A DNA stretch of 64,000 nucleotides from Rhizomys pruinosus. Its lineage: Eukaryota > Chordata > Mammalia > Rodentia > Spalacidae. The notes under the pieces were generated by a model, which saw only the letters and a program-made list of their open reading frames with translations, had not been told where the DNA came from and did no database searches. The translations under genes were made by a program, and so were the position numbers. Positions 55,540 to 64,000 of the stretch are shown piece by piece. The DNA is taken from assembly GCA_009823505.1 (NCBI GenBank), contig VZQC01005558.1, positions 818,365 to 882,364 of the forward strand, given 5' to 3'. The stretch's first letter is position 1. Every line of letters begins with the position of its first letter.

Positions 55540-57350
55540 GTAAGATGACATGATACTATACCTAATGTATGCCAACAATTCACCAGAAAACTCCTATAAA
55601 TTAACAGTTTCAGTAAAGTGGCAGGTTACAAAATTAATCTACAAAAATCGGTAGCTTTTCTATATGCTAATAAATAAGCAATTGGAGGACTACATGGAAA
55701 CGCTCCCACTCACAGTAGCCTCCTCCCTAAATAAAATATCTCAGAACAAAGCTGAACAAAGACATTAATTATCTCTACAATGAAATTTTTAAACCTTTGA
55801 AGAAGGATATTGAGGAAGACATCAGAAGATGGAAGGACCTCACATGCTCATGGATTGGAAGAATTAATATAGTAAAAATGACCATCCTGCCCAAAGTACC
55901 ATATAGATTCAATGCAATCCCAATCAAAATCCCCATGGCTTTCTTCACAGAATTAGAAAAACAAATCTTTAAATTTATATGGAAAAACAAAAGACCACAG
56001 ATAGCCACAGCATCACTGAGCACAAAGAGTAATGCAGTGTGATTACTATACCAGATTTCAAACTATATCACAGAACTATAACCATAAATCAGCATGGTAC
56101 TGGAACAAAAGTAGACCTGCAGATAAATGAAACAAAACTGAAGACTCAAACTTGAGTACATCCAATTTCAGCCACCTGATATTTGACAAAGGGGCTCACT
56201 CAATGGAAGAAAGGCAGCATCTTCAGCAAATGGTGCTGGCAAAACTGGATCACCATTTGTAGAATGAAACTAAACCCCTACCTTTCACCTTGTACAGAAG
56301 CCAACTCTAAATGGATCAAGGACCTCAATGTGAAACCTGAAACTCTGAAAATGTTAGAAAAAATACTTTGGCAGTAACCTACAAGATATGGGTGTAGGAA
56401 AAGATTTTCTAAATAAGAAAGCAGTTGCACAGGAAATAAGGTCAACAATCAACAATCAATTTAGTTTAGTCTCATTCAACTAAAAAGCTTCCGTACAGCA
56501 AAAGAAACATCAAAGAAGTGAAGAGAGAACCCACAGAGTGGGGGTAAATTTTCACCAGTGAAACATCTGACAGATGTTTAATATTTGGAGTATGTAAATT
56601 ATTCAAAAAACAAAAGACCAAGAAAACAAACGAGCCAATTAAAAGATGGGCTAAAGATCTGAACAGATATTTCTCAAGAGAAGAAGTAAGATGTGTAAGA
56701 AACATGTTAAAAAGTGGTCAACATCATTAGTAATTAAGGAAATGCAAATTAAAACCAGTTTAAGATTTCATCTTACCTGTCTAAGATTGGCTGTATCAAG
56801 AAAACAAATGATACCAAGTGCTGGAGAAAGTGTGGAGAAAGGGGAACACTCATTTGCTCCTGGTGGGATTGCAAGCTCATGAAACCCCTATGGAAATATG
56901 GAAAGCAGTGTGAAGAACACTTTTTTTTGGTATTTTTGAGAGAAGGTCTCCCTTTAGTCCCAGCTGGCCTGGAGCTCACTATGTCGACCAGGCTGTCCTT
57001 GTACTCAGAGATCCGCCTGCCTCTCTCTCCTGAGTGCTGGGATTAAAGGTATGTGCCACCTGGCTGGCATTAAAGATGGTTGTTAGCAATCATATGGGTG
57101 CTGGGAATTGAACCTGGTCCTCTGGAAGAGCAGTCAGTGTTCTTAACCGCTGACCCATCTCTCCAGCCTTTGAAGAACTCTTAAAAGACTAAAAATGAAC
57201 CTGCCATTTTACCACTCCTGGGTGTATACTATGGAGTTCGATGCAGTAGTAAAGAAAGATGACATCATGAAATTTGCAGGTAAATGGACGGAACTAGATG
57301 TAACACAGTCTCAGAAAAACAAATGATTGATGTATGTTATCCCTCACTTG
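55540..57350 (+). pseudogene. L1 ORF2 C-terminal half of L1-H, broken
   Basis: Readable pieces include [24 protein letters not shown] and IKIPMAFF, typical of the region after the polymerase core. Frameshifts and stops are scattered, and the SINE splits the frame near the end. Confidence 0.85.
56921..57170 (-). mobile_element. Chimeric SINE: B2 head fused to B1
   Basis: On the minus strand, a B2 5' half (57168 down to 57070, with the head 'ggctggagagatgggtcagc' and a B box) runs directly into a complete B1 (57069 down to about 56930) and an A-rich tail. One TSD ('tgaagaacact' 56911-56921 / 'tgaagaactct' 57171-57181) encloses both. The B2 3' half is absent on either side, so this is not a B1 inserted in a B2. 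Confidence 0.8.
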
Positions 57351-57693
57351 TGGACCCTAACACCTTATATGTAAGTCAAAGTAGGTTATTGGTCAATAAA
57401 GACTACCTTGACTGATAGCACTATAGATATACCTTGAAGTATACGTCTCTATTTTCCTCAGTTCTAAGGTTTAAGAGAAAGAATAAATCCTCTTTTTTAA
57501 AGTATATTAAAATATATATCAAATTGCTATGTAATTTAGGAATGCAAAGTTATATTTCTTTTTACCTGCATGCAAGTTTACAGTTAAACTGTGAATCCCC
57601 AAATGTGTTGTGGAATTAACCTATAGTTAATTTTCAGACTTTGTAAATTTGATATATGTATGGAGTGTGATAAAAATAAAATAAAATAAAAAA

Positions 57694-58262
57694 CAAGTAT
57701 CTCTAAAATAGGATGAGTCCTTGGGTCATGCCAAGGTGTGATATAACTGGATTGTATGGTTGGCTCATCTTTAGATTTTTAAGAGTTCTCACCAGTGCTT
57801 ACAATAATGTTTGCATGGGTTTGCCATCTCACCTGCAGTACATGAGTGTTCCCCTTTCTCCAAACCCTCTCCAGCATTTGGTATCATTTTTTCTCTTGAA
57901 CTTAGTCTCATTGGGGTAAGGGGTAATCTTGAAGTAGTTTTAATTTTCATTTGCCTCATTACTAAGGATGTTTAACACATTTAAGGTGTTTCTTACCCAT
58001 CTCTATTTATTCTTTTGGAGAAGTCTCTGTTCAGATCTATAGCCCTTCTTCGAATAGAATAATTTTTTTTGATTCTTTGTTTTTTTAATTAGTTTATATA
58101 TTCTAGATATTAAACCTTTGTGTGATGTGTTGCAGTTAAAGATTCTCTTCCACTCTGTGTGTTTTCTCTTCAGTTACTTGGTTGGGTCTTTTACTGTATA
58201 GAAGATTTATAGTTTAACGAAGTCCCACTTGTTAATTGTTGACCAATTTAGAAAGTCCTTTC
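57694..58262 (-). mobile_element. Old L1 (M2), right part, minus strand
   Basis: Continues M2 ORF2 after the L1-H insertion, up to 'gaccaatttagaaagtcctt', where another plus-strand L1 begins. Confidence 0.88.
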
Positions 58263-58600
58263 TGGGGAAAGAGAGGCTAGGCCCACTAGGCACACAACAG
58301 CTGCCTGGCCAAGACCAGCTGAGCTGCAGGCACTGCACCACATCTGTTCTTGCACAATAGAAAGGAAAGAGTGAGCTATACCTCCCAATATATAACCAAA
58401 ATTGAAAGCCTGAAATCTAGACAAGCCAACACCCCATAATAAAGAGCAGGAATTAGAGAAAGTGATCCTTCAACACAGTGAACAGGCATTTGTGATTTGC
58501 ATTGGAATACAGCCAAAAGGATACCCACATGCCAAGAGCATAAAGAAAGAATAATATGGGATAAGTGCAGAATAATTCCACATGAAAGTCTACTGAACCT

Positions 58601-59668
58601 ATGGAGGATTCCTACAATGAGACTTCCCTGGAGGTAGCACAGGACACAGAGCATAAAACAATCACAGATTTATTCAAAGAAATCATGGAACTAAGGGGAG
58701 AAAATGAAAAACTCAGAAAATACCTAGAGGGAAAGAATGATAATCTTTGGAAATAACTAAAAGGAGAAAATGACAAACTCCAGAAAGAACTAGAGGGAGA
58801 AAATGACAAACTCCAGAAGGAAGTGGAAACACTGAAAAGATCCCATGCTAAAATGAAAAAGGAAACCAACCAGCAAAGCAAGGAGCTACAAGAAAAGATT
58901 GAGAACCTCCAAAAGGAAGTGGAAATAGTAAAGAAAACACAAGACAAAATAACAAAGGAAATCAAAGTCATCCAATCAAGAGGAAAGAATGGGAAAAGGC
59001 CTCAGAAATAGAATGGAGGAAGCAGAACAAAGAATATCAGACCTGTAAGATAACACAGAACAACTAAAAAGCTCAAGTAAAGACTATGAAAAAATTTTAA
59101 AATACACAAGAATGGAACAACCAGAAAATCCACATCACAGGGATAGAGGAAGGAGAAGAATCCTAAAAGAATGGTATTGATCAGATCTTCAACAGAATAA
59201 AAGATGAAAATTTTCCCAAACTAAAAAAAGACAAACCCATACAAATACAAGAAGCACAGAGAACACCAAATAGACAAGACCAGAAAAGAAACTCCCCAAG
59301 CCATATCATAGTTAAAACTCTAGACACCCAAAACAAAGATAAAATTCTAAAAGCCACAAGAGAAAAACAACAAGTTACATATAAGGGAAAACCTATTAGA
59401 ATTACAGCTGACTTCTCAGTGCAAACTATGAAAGCAAGAAGAATGTGGGCTAAAGTTGTCCCTGTGCTAAATGACTACAAATGCCAACCCAGATTACTAT
59501 ACTCAGCAAAAATGGGGACTCCAGTTGAAGGAAAGAATATTCCATGACATAAACAAGATGAAATAATACATGTCCAGAAAACCAAATCTTCAGAGAATAC
59601 TTGAAGCAATTCAAAGGGCAGAGGAGAGGAGCAAATATCCCCAGGTAACTTTAAGGGGAAATTATTAA
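58601..59668 (+). pseudogene. L1 ORF1 of L1-I, with extra coiled-coil units
   Basis: Starts MEDSYNETS at 58601. The coiled coil has four tandem 11-residue units (58691-58822) against two in L1-B. Disabling changes include a TAA in the second unit (about 58754) and later stops and deletions, such as after GKRPQK (about 59009). The C-terminal RNA-binding region is recognisable to about 59660. RNA-chaperone function is lost. Confidence 0.88.
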
Positions 59669-59708
59669 CAGCATAACTGCAAAAGTAGACACCTAGACCA
59701 AAATGTAA

Positions 59709-60535
59709 ATGGATAATAAGGGGAAAGGAAGCAACACACATCTCTCGATTATAACCTTAAATATTAATGGACTAAACTCCCCAATCAAAAGGCATAGACT
59801 GGGAGAATGGATTAGGAAACAGAATCCATCTATATGCTCTCTACAAGAAAGCCATCTCATCCTCAAGGATAGGCATCAACTGAAAGTAAAAGGATGGAAA
59901 AAAATACTCCAAGCAAATGGAACCAAAAAGAAAGCTGGAGTTGCTATTTTAATATCAAACAAAATAGACATCAAAGTAGAAGCAATCAGAAGATACAAAG
60001 AGGGCCATTACATCCTCATTAAAGGGAATATTAACCATGAAGACTTCACGATCATGAAGATATAGGCACTAAACTCTGGTGCACCAATCTTTATAAACAC
60101 AACTCTACAGGACCTCAAAACACAGATTAACCCCACAGCACACTATTAGTAGGGGACTTCAATACCCCACTGAGACCCTTGGACAGATCAACCAGACCAA
60201 GAATAAACAGAGAGACATCTGAACTGAACAGTATGATACAGCAAATGGACCTAACAGACATCTACCAAATATTCCACCCAAGCACCAGAGAATACACTTT
60301 CTTCTCAGCGCCCCATGGAACATTCTCCAAAATTGACCTCGTACTGGGACACAGGAAAAACCTCAACACATACAAAAAAAATTGAAATAATTTCATGCAT
60401 TCTATAAGACCACAATGCAATGAAGCTCAATATCAACACCAGGATATGGCCTACTACCTACACAAACACATGGAGACTAAACAACACACTCCTGAACAAT
60501 GAATGGGTCAAGGAAGAAATAAAGAAAGAAATAAA
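59709..60535 (+). pseudogene. L1 ORF2 of L1-I, endonuclease part only
   Basis: Endonuclease domain with [17 protein letters not shown] and the LQESHL variant of the QETHL block. A TAG near 60063 and frameshifts interrupt it. The GDFNTPL block and FSKIDLVLGH follow. It is cut at 60535. Confidence 0.9.
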
Positions 60536-61016
60536 GATCTTCAATAGAATAATAGATGAAAATTTCCCTAAACTTAAAAATGACAAACTAATACAAGAAG
60601 CACATAGAACTCAAAACAGACAAGATCATAAAAGAATCTCTCCACGCCAAATCATAGTTAAAATGCTAGATACCTAAAACAAAGAAAAAATTCTGAAAGC
60701 CACAAGAGAAAAACAACAAGTTACTTATAAGGGGAAACCTATCAGAATTACAACTGACTTCTCAGTGCAAACTATGAAAGCAAGAAGAACATGGAACAAA
60801 GCATTCCAAGTGTTAAAGGACTATAGATGCCAACCCAGGTTACTACATACAGCAAAAATGTCGATTATAGTTGAAGGAGAGAGAAAAATCTTCCATGACA
60901 TAAACAAGATGAAAGAAGACATGTCCGGAAAACCAACCCTTTAGAGAATACTTGAAGCAATTCAAAGGACAGAAGAAAGGAGCAACTATTCCCAGGCACC
61001 TAGAAAGAGAAATTAA
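60536..61016 (+). pseudogene. L1 ORF1 C-terminal part of L1-J
   Basis: RNA-binding region with KATREKQQVTYKGKPIRI-type sequence and the C-terminal end. Stops at about 60674 and 60942 and a missing N-terminus make it non-functional. Confidence 0.85.
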
Positions 61017-62963
61017 TAAAAGCATAACTGCAGAAGTAGAAGCCTAGACCAAAAGCGCAAATGGATAATAAGGTGAAAAGAAGCAACACAAATCTATCAG
61101 TTATAACCTTAAATAATAATGGGCTAAACACTCCAATCAAAAGACATAGACTGGGAGATTGGATTAAGAAAGAGAACACATCGATATGCTATCTACAAGA
61201 AACACATCTTACCTTCAAGGATAGGCACTGCCTTAAAGTGAAAAGATAGAAAAAAATATTCCAAGCAAATGGTGCCAAAAAGAAAGCAGGTGTTGCTATT
61301 TTAGCATCAGAGAAAATTGACTTCAGAGTAAAAGAAATCAGAAGAGACAAAGAAGGCCATTACATTTTTATCAAAGGAACAATTCACCATGAAGATTTCA
61401 CAATTATGAATATATATGCACCAAACTCTGGTGCACCAAACTTTATAAAGACAATTCTTCAGGACCACAAGGCACAGATTAACCCCAGTACACTCATACT
61501 AATGGACTTCAATACCCCACTGAGCCCTTTGGACAGGTCAACTGGACAAAGAATAAACAGAGGACATCTGAACTGAATGATACACCAAATGGACTTCACA
61601 GACATGAACTGAATATTCCACTCTAATACCAGAGAATACATTTTCTACTCAGCGCCCCAGAGAACATTCTCCAAAATCCACCACAAACTGGGACACAGAA
61701 GAAACCTCCACAAATACAAAAAGATTGAAATAATTTCATGCATTCTATAAGACCACAATGCAATAAAGCTCACTATCAACATCAGGATATGCCCTACTAT
61801 CTACAAGAATACACGGAGACTAAACAACACATCCTTGGTTAATGAATGGGTCAAGGAAGAGATAAAGAAAGAAATAAAAGCATACCTGGAACTGAATGAC
61901 AATGACAAGACAACACAACAAAACCTATGGGATACCTTAAAAGCAGTCATAAGAGGGAAGTTTATAGCCCTGGGTGCCTAAATTAGAAAAACAGAAGGAG
62001 TACAAGCGAATGATCTAACACTGCAGCTAAAAGCATTTGAGAGACAAAAACAGATGAACCCTAAATGTAACGACAAGAAGAAATAACAAAAATCAGTGCA
62101 GAAATCAATGAAATAGAAACAAAGAAAACAATACAAAAAATCAATGAATCCAAAAGTTGGTTCTTTGAAAGAATAAACAAGATAGAAAGACCTCTAGCCC
62201 AGTTAACCAAAGGAAAGAAGGAACAACTCCAAATCAATAGACTCTGTGATGAAAGGAGAAATATCACAACAGACAATGAAAAGATCCAGAAAAACATATG
62301 GGAATACTTCAAAAACCTTTACTCTACTAAGTTTGAAAACCTAGGAGAAATGGATGAATATCTGAAATCCTGGGGATCACCAAAGCTCAACCAAAAAGAG
62401 ATTGACAGCTTAAACAGACTCATAATATATGAATAAATTGAAGATGTAATAAGAAACCTCCCAACTAAAAAAAGCCCAGGCCCAGATGGTTTCACAGCAG
62501 AATTCTATAAAACATTTCAAAAAGACTTCAACCATTACTACTCAAGTTGTTTAGAAGGATACAAACAGAGGGAATTCTCCCAAATTCTTTTTATGAAGCC
62601 AGCATCACTCTAATACCCAAACCAGGCAAAGATACAACCAAAAAGGAGAACTGTAGACCCATCTCATTAATGAACACAGATGCTGAAATTCTAAACAGGA
62701 TATTGGCAAATTGCATACAGACCCACATCAAGAAGATCATCCATTATGACCAAGTTGGAGTCATACCAGAGATGGGATTATTCAACATATGAAAATCAAT
62801 AAATATCATCAAACATATAAATGGTCTGAAAGACAATAACCACAGGATCATCTCAATTGAAGCAGAAAAAGCCTTTGACAAAATCCAGCACCCCTTCATG
62901 CTTAAAGTCCTAGAGGAAATTGGATTGGACGGATAATTCCACAATGTAATCAAAGCCATATAC

Positions 62964-63274
62964 TGTTGCGACCCCCTTCGTCCAGCGAAAGAAGACACAA
63001 CAATGAGAGCGATCTTCCTTGAGCAGTTTATTCGGGCACCCTTACATCTGCTCTCCCCCCATCTCTCCTGGTTCACCACTCATAAGGCATGTCATAACCA
63101 ATCAATTTCCACCACGTGGATCTCAAGGATAGGATATCTCTATGTGGAACAGAGGGCTTCAGCAAGGCCAAACCAAATAAGGACATGTTTACTGCATGGA
63201 GCGCTCACCCCCGTGGGGGTGGGAGGCAGAAACCGGCGCCATCTTTGAGGCGCGGCACTTCGCAGCTCCCAACA
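62964..63274 (-). mobile_element. Solo LTR of an ERV-K (IAP-like) provirus
   Basis: 311 bp with TGTTG...CAACA ends and an exact 6-bp TSD 'atatac' (62958-62963 and 63275-63280), the TSD length of class II ERVs. Reading the minus strand, it starts 'tgttgggagctgcg', like rodent IAP LTRs. It has a YY1-type 'aagatggcg' (63237-63245) in U3 and AATAAA (plus strand 63027-63032) before the R/U5 end. No internal retroviral sequence remains, so recombination between two LTRs is inferred. It is antisense to the host L1. Confidence 0.93.
63237..63245 (-). promoter_or_regulatory. YY1-type motif in the solo LTR
   Basis: 'aagatggcg' near the U3 start on the minus strand. IAP LTRs carry a similar site at this position. 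Binding is inferred from the motif only. Confidence 0.5.
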
Positions 63275-63853
63275 ATATACAGGAAACCCACAGCCATTAT
63301 CATCCTAAATAGAGAAATGACAGAAGCATTCCCTTTAAAGTTAGGAACTTGGCAAGGCTGCCCCCTGCCACAACTCCTCTTCAATATCGTCATTGAAACA
63401 CTTGCTAGGGCAATAAGGCAAAAAAAGGAAATTAAAGGAATACTAATTTGAAAAGAAGTCAAGCTATCCCTTTTTGCTGATGATATGATTGTTTACTTAG
63501 GGATGCTAAAAACTCCACCAGAAAACACGTAGAAATGATTAAGAGCTTCACTGAAGTGGCAGGATACAAAATTAACCTAGAAAAATCAATAGCCTTTCTT
63601 TACACCAACAACAAGCAACTGAAGAAGGAATTCAAGGAGAACTTCCCACTCACAATAGCCTCAAAAACAATAAAATACCTAGGAACAAACATAACAAAAG
63701 ATACCAAAGATCTGTACAATAAAAAATTTAAACCCTTGGAGAAGGAAATTGAAGAAGACATCAGGAGATGGAAAAACCTCCCATGCTCATGGCTTGGGAA
63801 AATTAATATAGTAAAAATTTCCATTCTACTCAAACTCTTGTACAGACTTAATT

Positions 63854-64000
63854 TACATATGTAAATCAATTAATGTCATAAAACACATAAATGTACTGAA
63901 AGACAAACACCACAGGATCATCTCAATTAATGCAGAGAAGGCTTCCATAAATTCCAATACCACTTCATGCTTAAAGTCATAGAGGGAATTGGATTGAAGG
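63854..64000 (+). mobile_element. L1-K: ORF2 fragment running off the window
   Basis: Sequence equivalent to about 7600-7745 of L1-B (the [12 protein letters not shown] region), following L1-J sequence that is further downstream in ORF2. It is a separate L1 in the same orientation, truncated in the reverse transcriptase. A deletion and substitutions break the frame. Confidence 0.85.

Larger units (their letters stand above)
55540..57693 (+). mobile_element. L1-H: 5'-truncated L1
   Basis: TSD 'caagtatctct' at 55529-55539 and 57694-57704. The element begins at the FADD catalytic block of the reverse transcriptase ('gatgacatgatactatacc') and covers the rest of ORF2 plus a 330-bp 3'UTR of yet another type, ending 'ataaaataaaataaaaaa'. 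A chimeric SINE sits at 56921-57170. Confidence 0.93.
58263..60535 (+). mobile_element. L1-I: L1 with intact 5' end, interrupted
   Basis: 5'UTR (58263-58600) of a different type from L1-B: no repeated monomer, although 'aagaccagctgagctgcagg' is shared. ORF1 starts at 58601 and ORF2 at 59709. It breaks off at 60535 in the ORF2 region after the endonuclease and is followed by ORF1 sequence of another L1. Confidence 0.9.
60536..63853 (+). mobile_element. L1-J: 5'-truncated L1, split by a solo LTR
   Basis: Starts within ORF1 at 'gatcttcaatagaataatag' directly after L1-I sequence. It covers the ORF1 C-terminus, the spacer and ORF2 up to the region after the polymerase core, where a further L1 begins at about 63854. 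The bases before the start ('aagaaagaaataaa') would suit an L1 endonuclease target. The matching right-hand TSD would lie beyond the window. Confidence 0.88.
61061..63853 (+). pseudogene. L1 ORF2 of L1-J, broken, with an LTR insertion
   Basis: Begins MDNKVKRSN at 61061. Endonuclease, reverse-transcriptase ([17 protein letters not shown]) and FADD (about 63472-63484) blocks are all present, but stops occur at 61248, 61980 and 62436 among others. The solo LTR at 62964-63274 lies between AEKAFDKI and the QGCPLP block. The 3' end is missing. Confidence 0.9.

Overview
This is repeat-dominated mammalian nuclear DNA. It carries 7SL-derived B1 SINEs, tRNA-derived B2/B3 SINEs, mouse-like L1 LINEs and an IAP-like ERV-K LTR, a combination that points to a muroid rodent. 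The B1 tail and B2 body differ from the mouse and rat sequences as I remember them, so I do not name a species. I found no host protein-coding exon, tRNA, rRNA or CRISPR array. Every long reading frame that I can identify is a broken L1 ORF1 or ORF2.

Layout. 1-3212: 3' end of an L1 with a very long 3'UTR, followed by an LTR-like piece and a second 3'UTR fragment. 4306-10213: a nearly full-length L1 (two 5'UTR monomers, ORF1, ORF2, short 3'UTR). 10214-19225: mostly single-copy DNA with scattered B2/B3/ID SINEs, a truncated L1, a 43-bp minisatellite and MaLR-like LTRs. 19330-28960: a nest of L1s up to four levels deep. 28960-36490: mostly single-copy, AT-rich DNA with SINEs, simple repeats and old L1 pieces. 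36493-39860: a 5'-truncated long-3'UTR L1 with an exact target-site duplication (TSD). 40185-48345: an old minus-strand L1 hit by a B1 and by an L1 3' transduction, then a second minus-strand L1. 49060-52800: SINEs, MaLR-like pieces and a 1.9-kb processed retroposon. 53440-64000: an old minus-strand L1 invaded by plus-strand L1s, which in turn carry a chimeric SINE and a solo LTR.

Main discovery. One L1 lineage here has a 3'UTR of about 2.4 kb, several times longer than that of its short-3'UTR neighbours. TSDs show that it moves as one unit with ORF2. About 1 kb of this 3'UTR is also found, diverged, in a free-standing poly(A) retroposon at 50756-52665 with its own 16-bp TSD and no ORF2. This suggests that the L1 captured an independently transcribed sequence. 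Other mechanistic footprints are a twin-primed inversion (19765-20477), a 3' transduction (41546-41983), a B2-B1 chimeric SINE (56921-57170), 33-bp coiled-coil unit expansion in ORF1 (58691-58822) and a solo ERV-K LTR with a 6-bp TSD (62964-63274).

Caution. Four blocks (about 1-2690, 25260-28000, 36870-39860, 43480-47900) are dense in single-base insertions and deletions relative to sibling copies, and one contains an N (27303) and a mosaic L1. They look like poorly polished long-read gap fills, so breaks in those reading frames should not be taken as biology.
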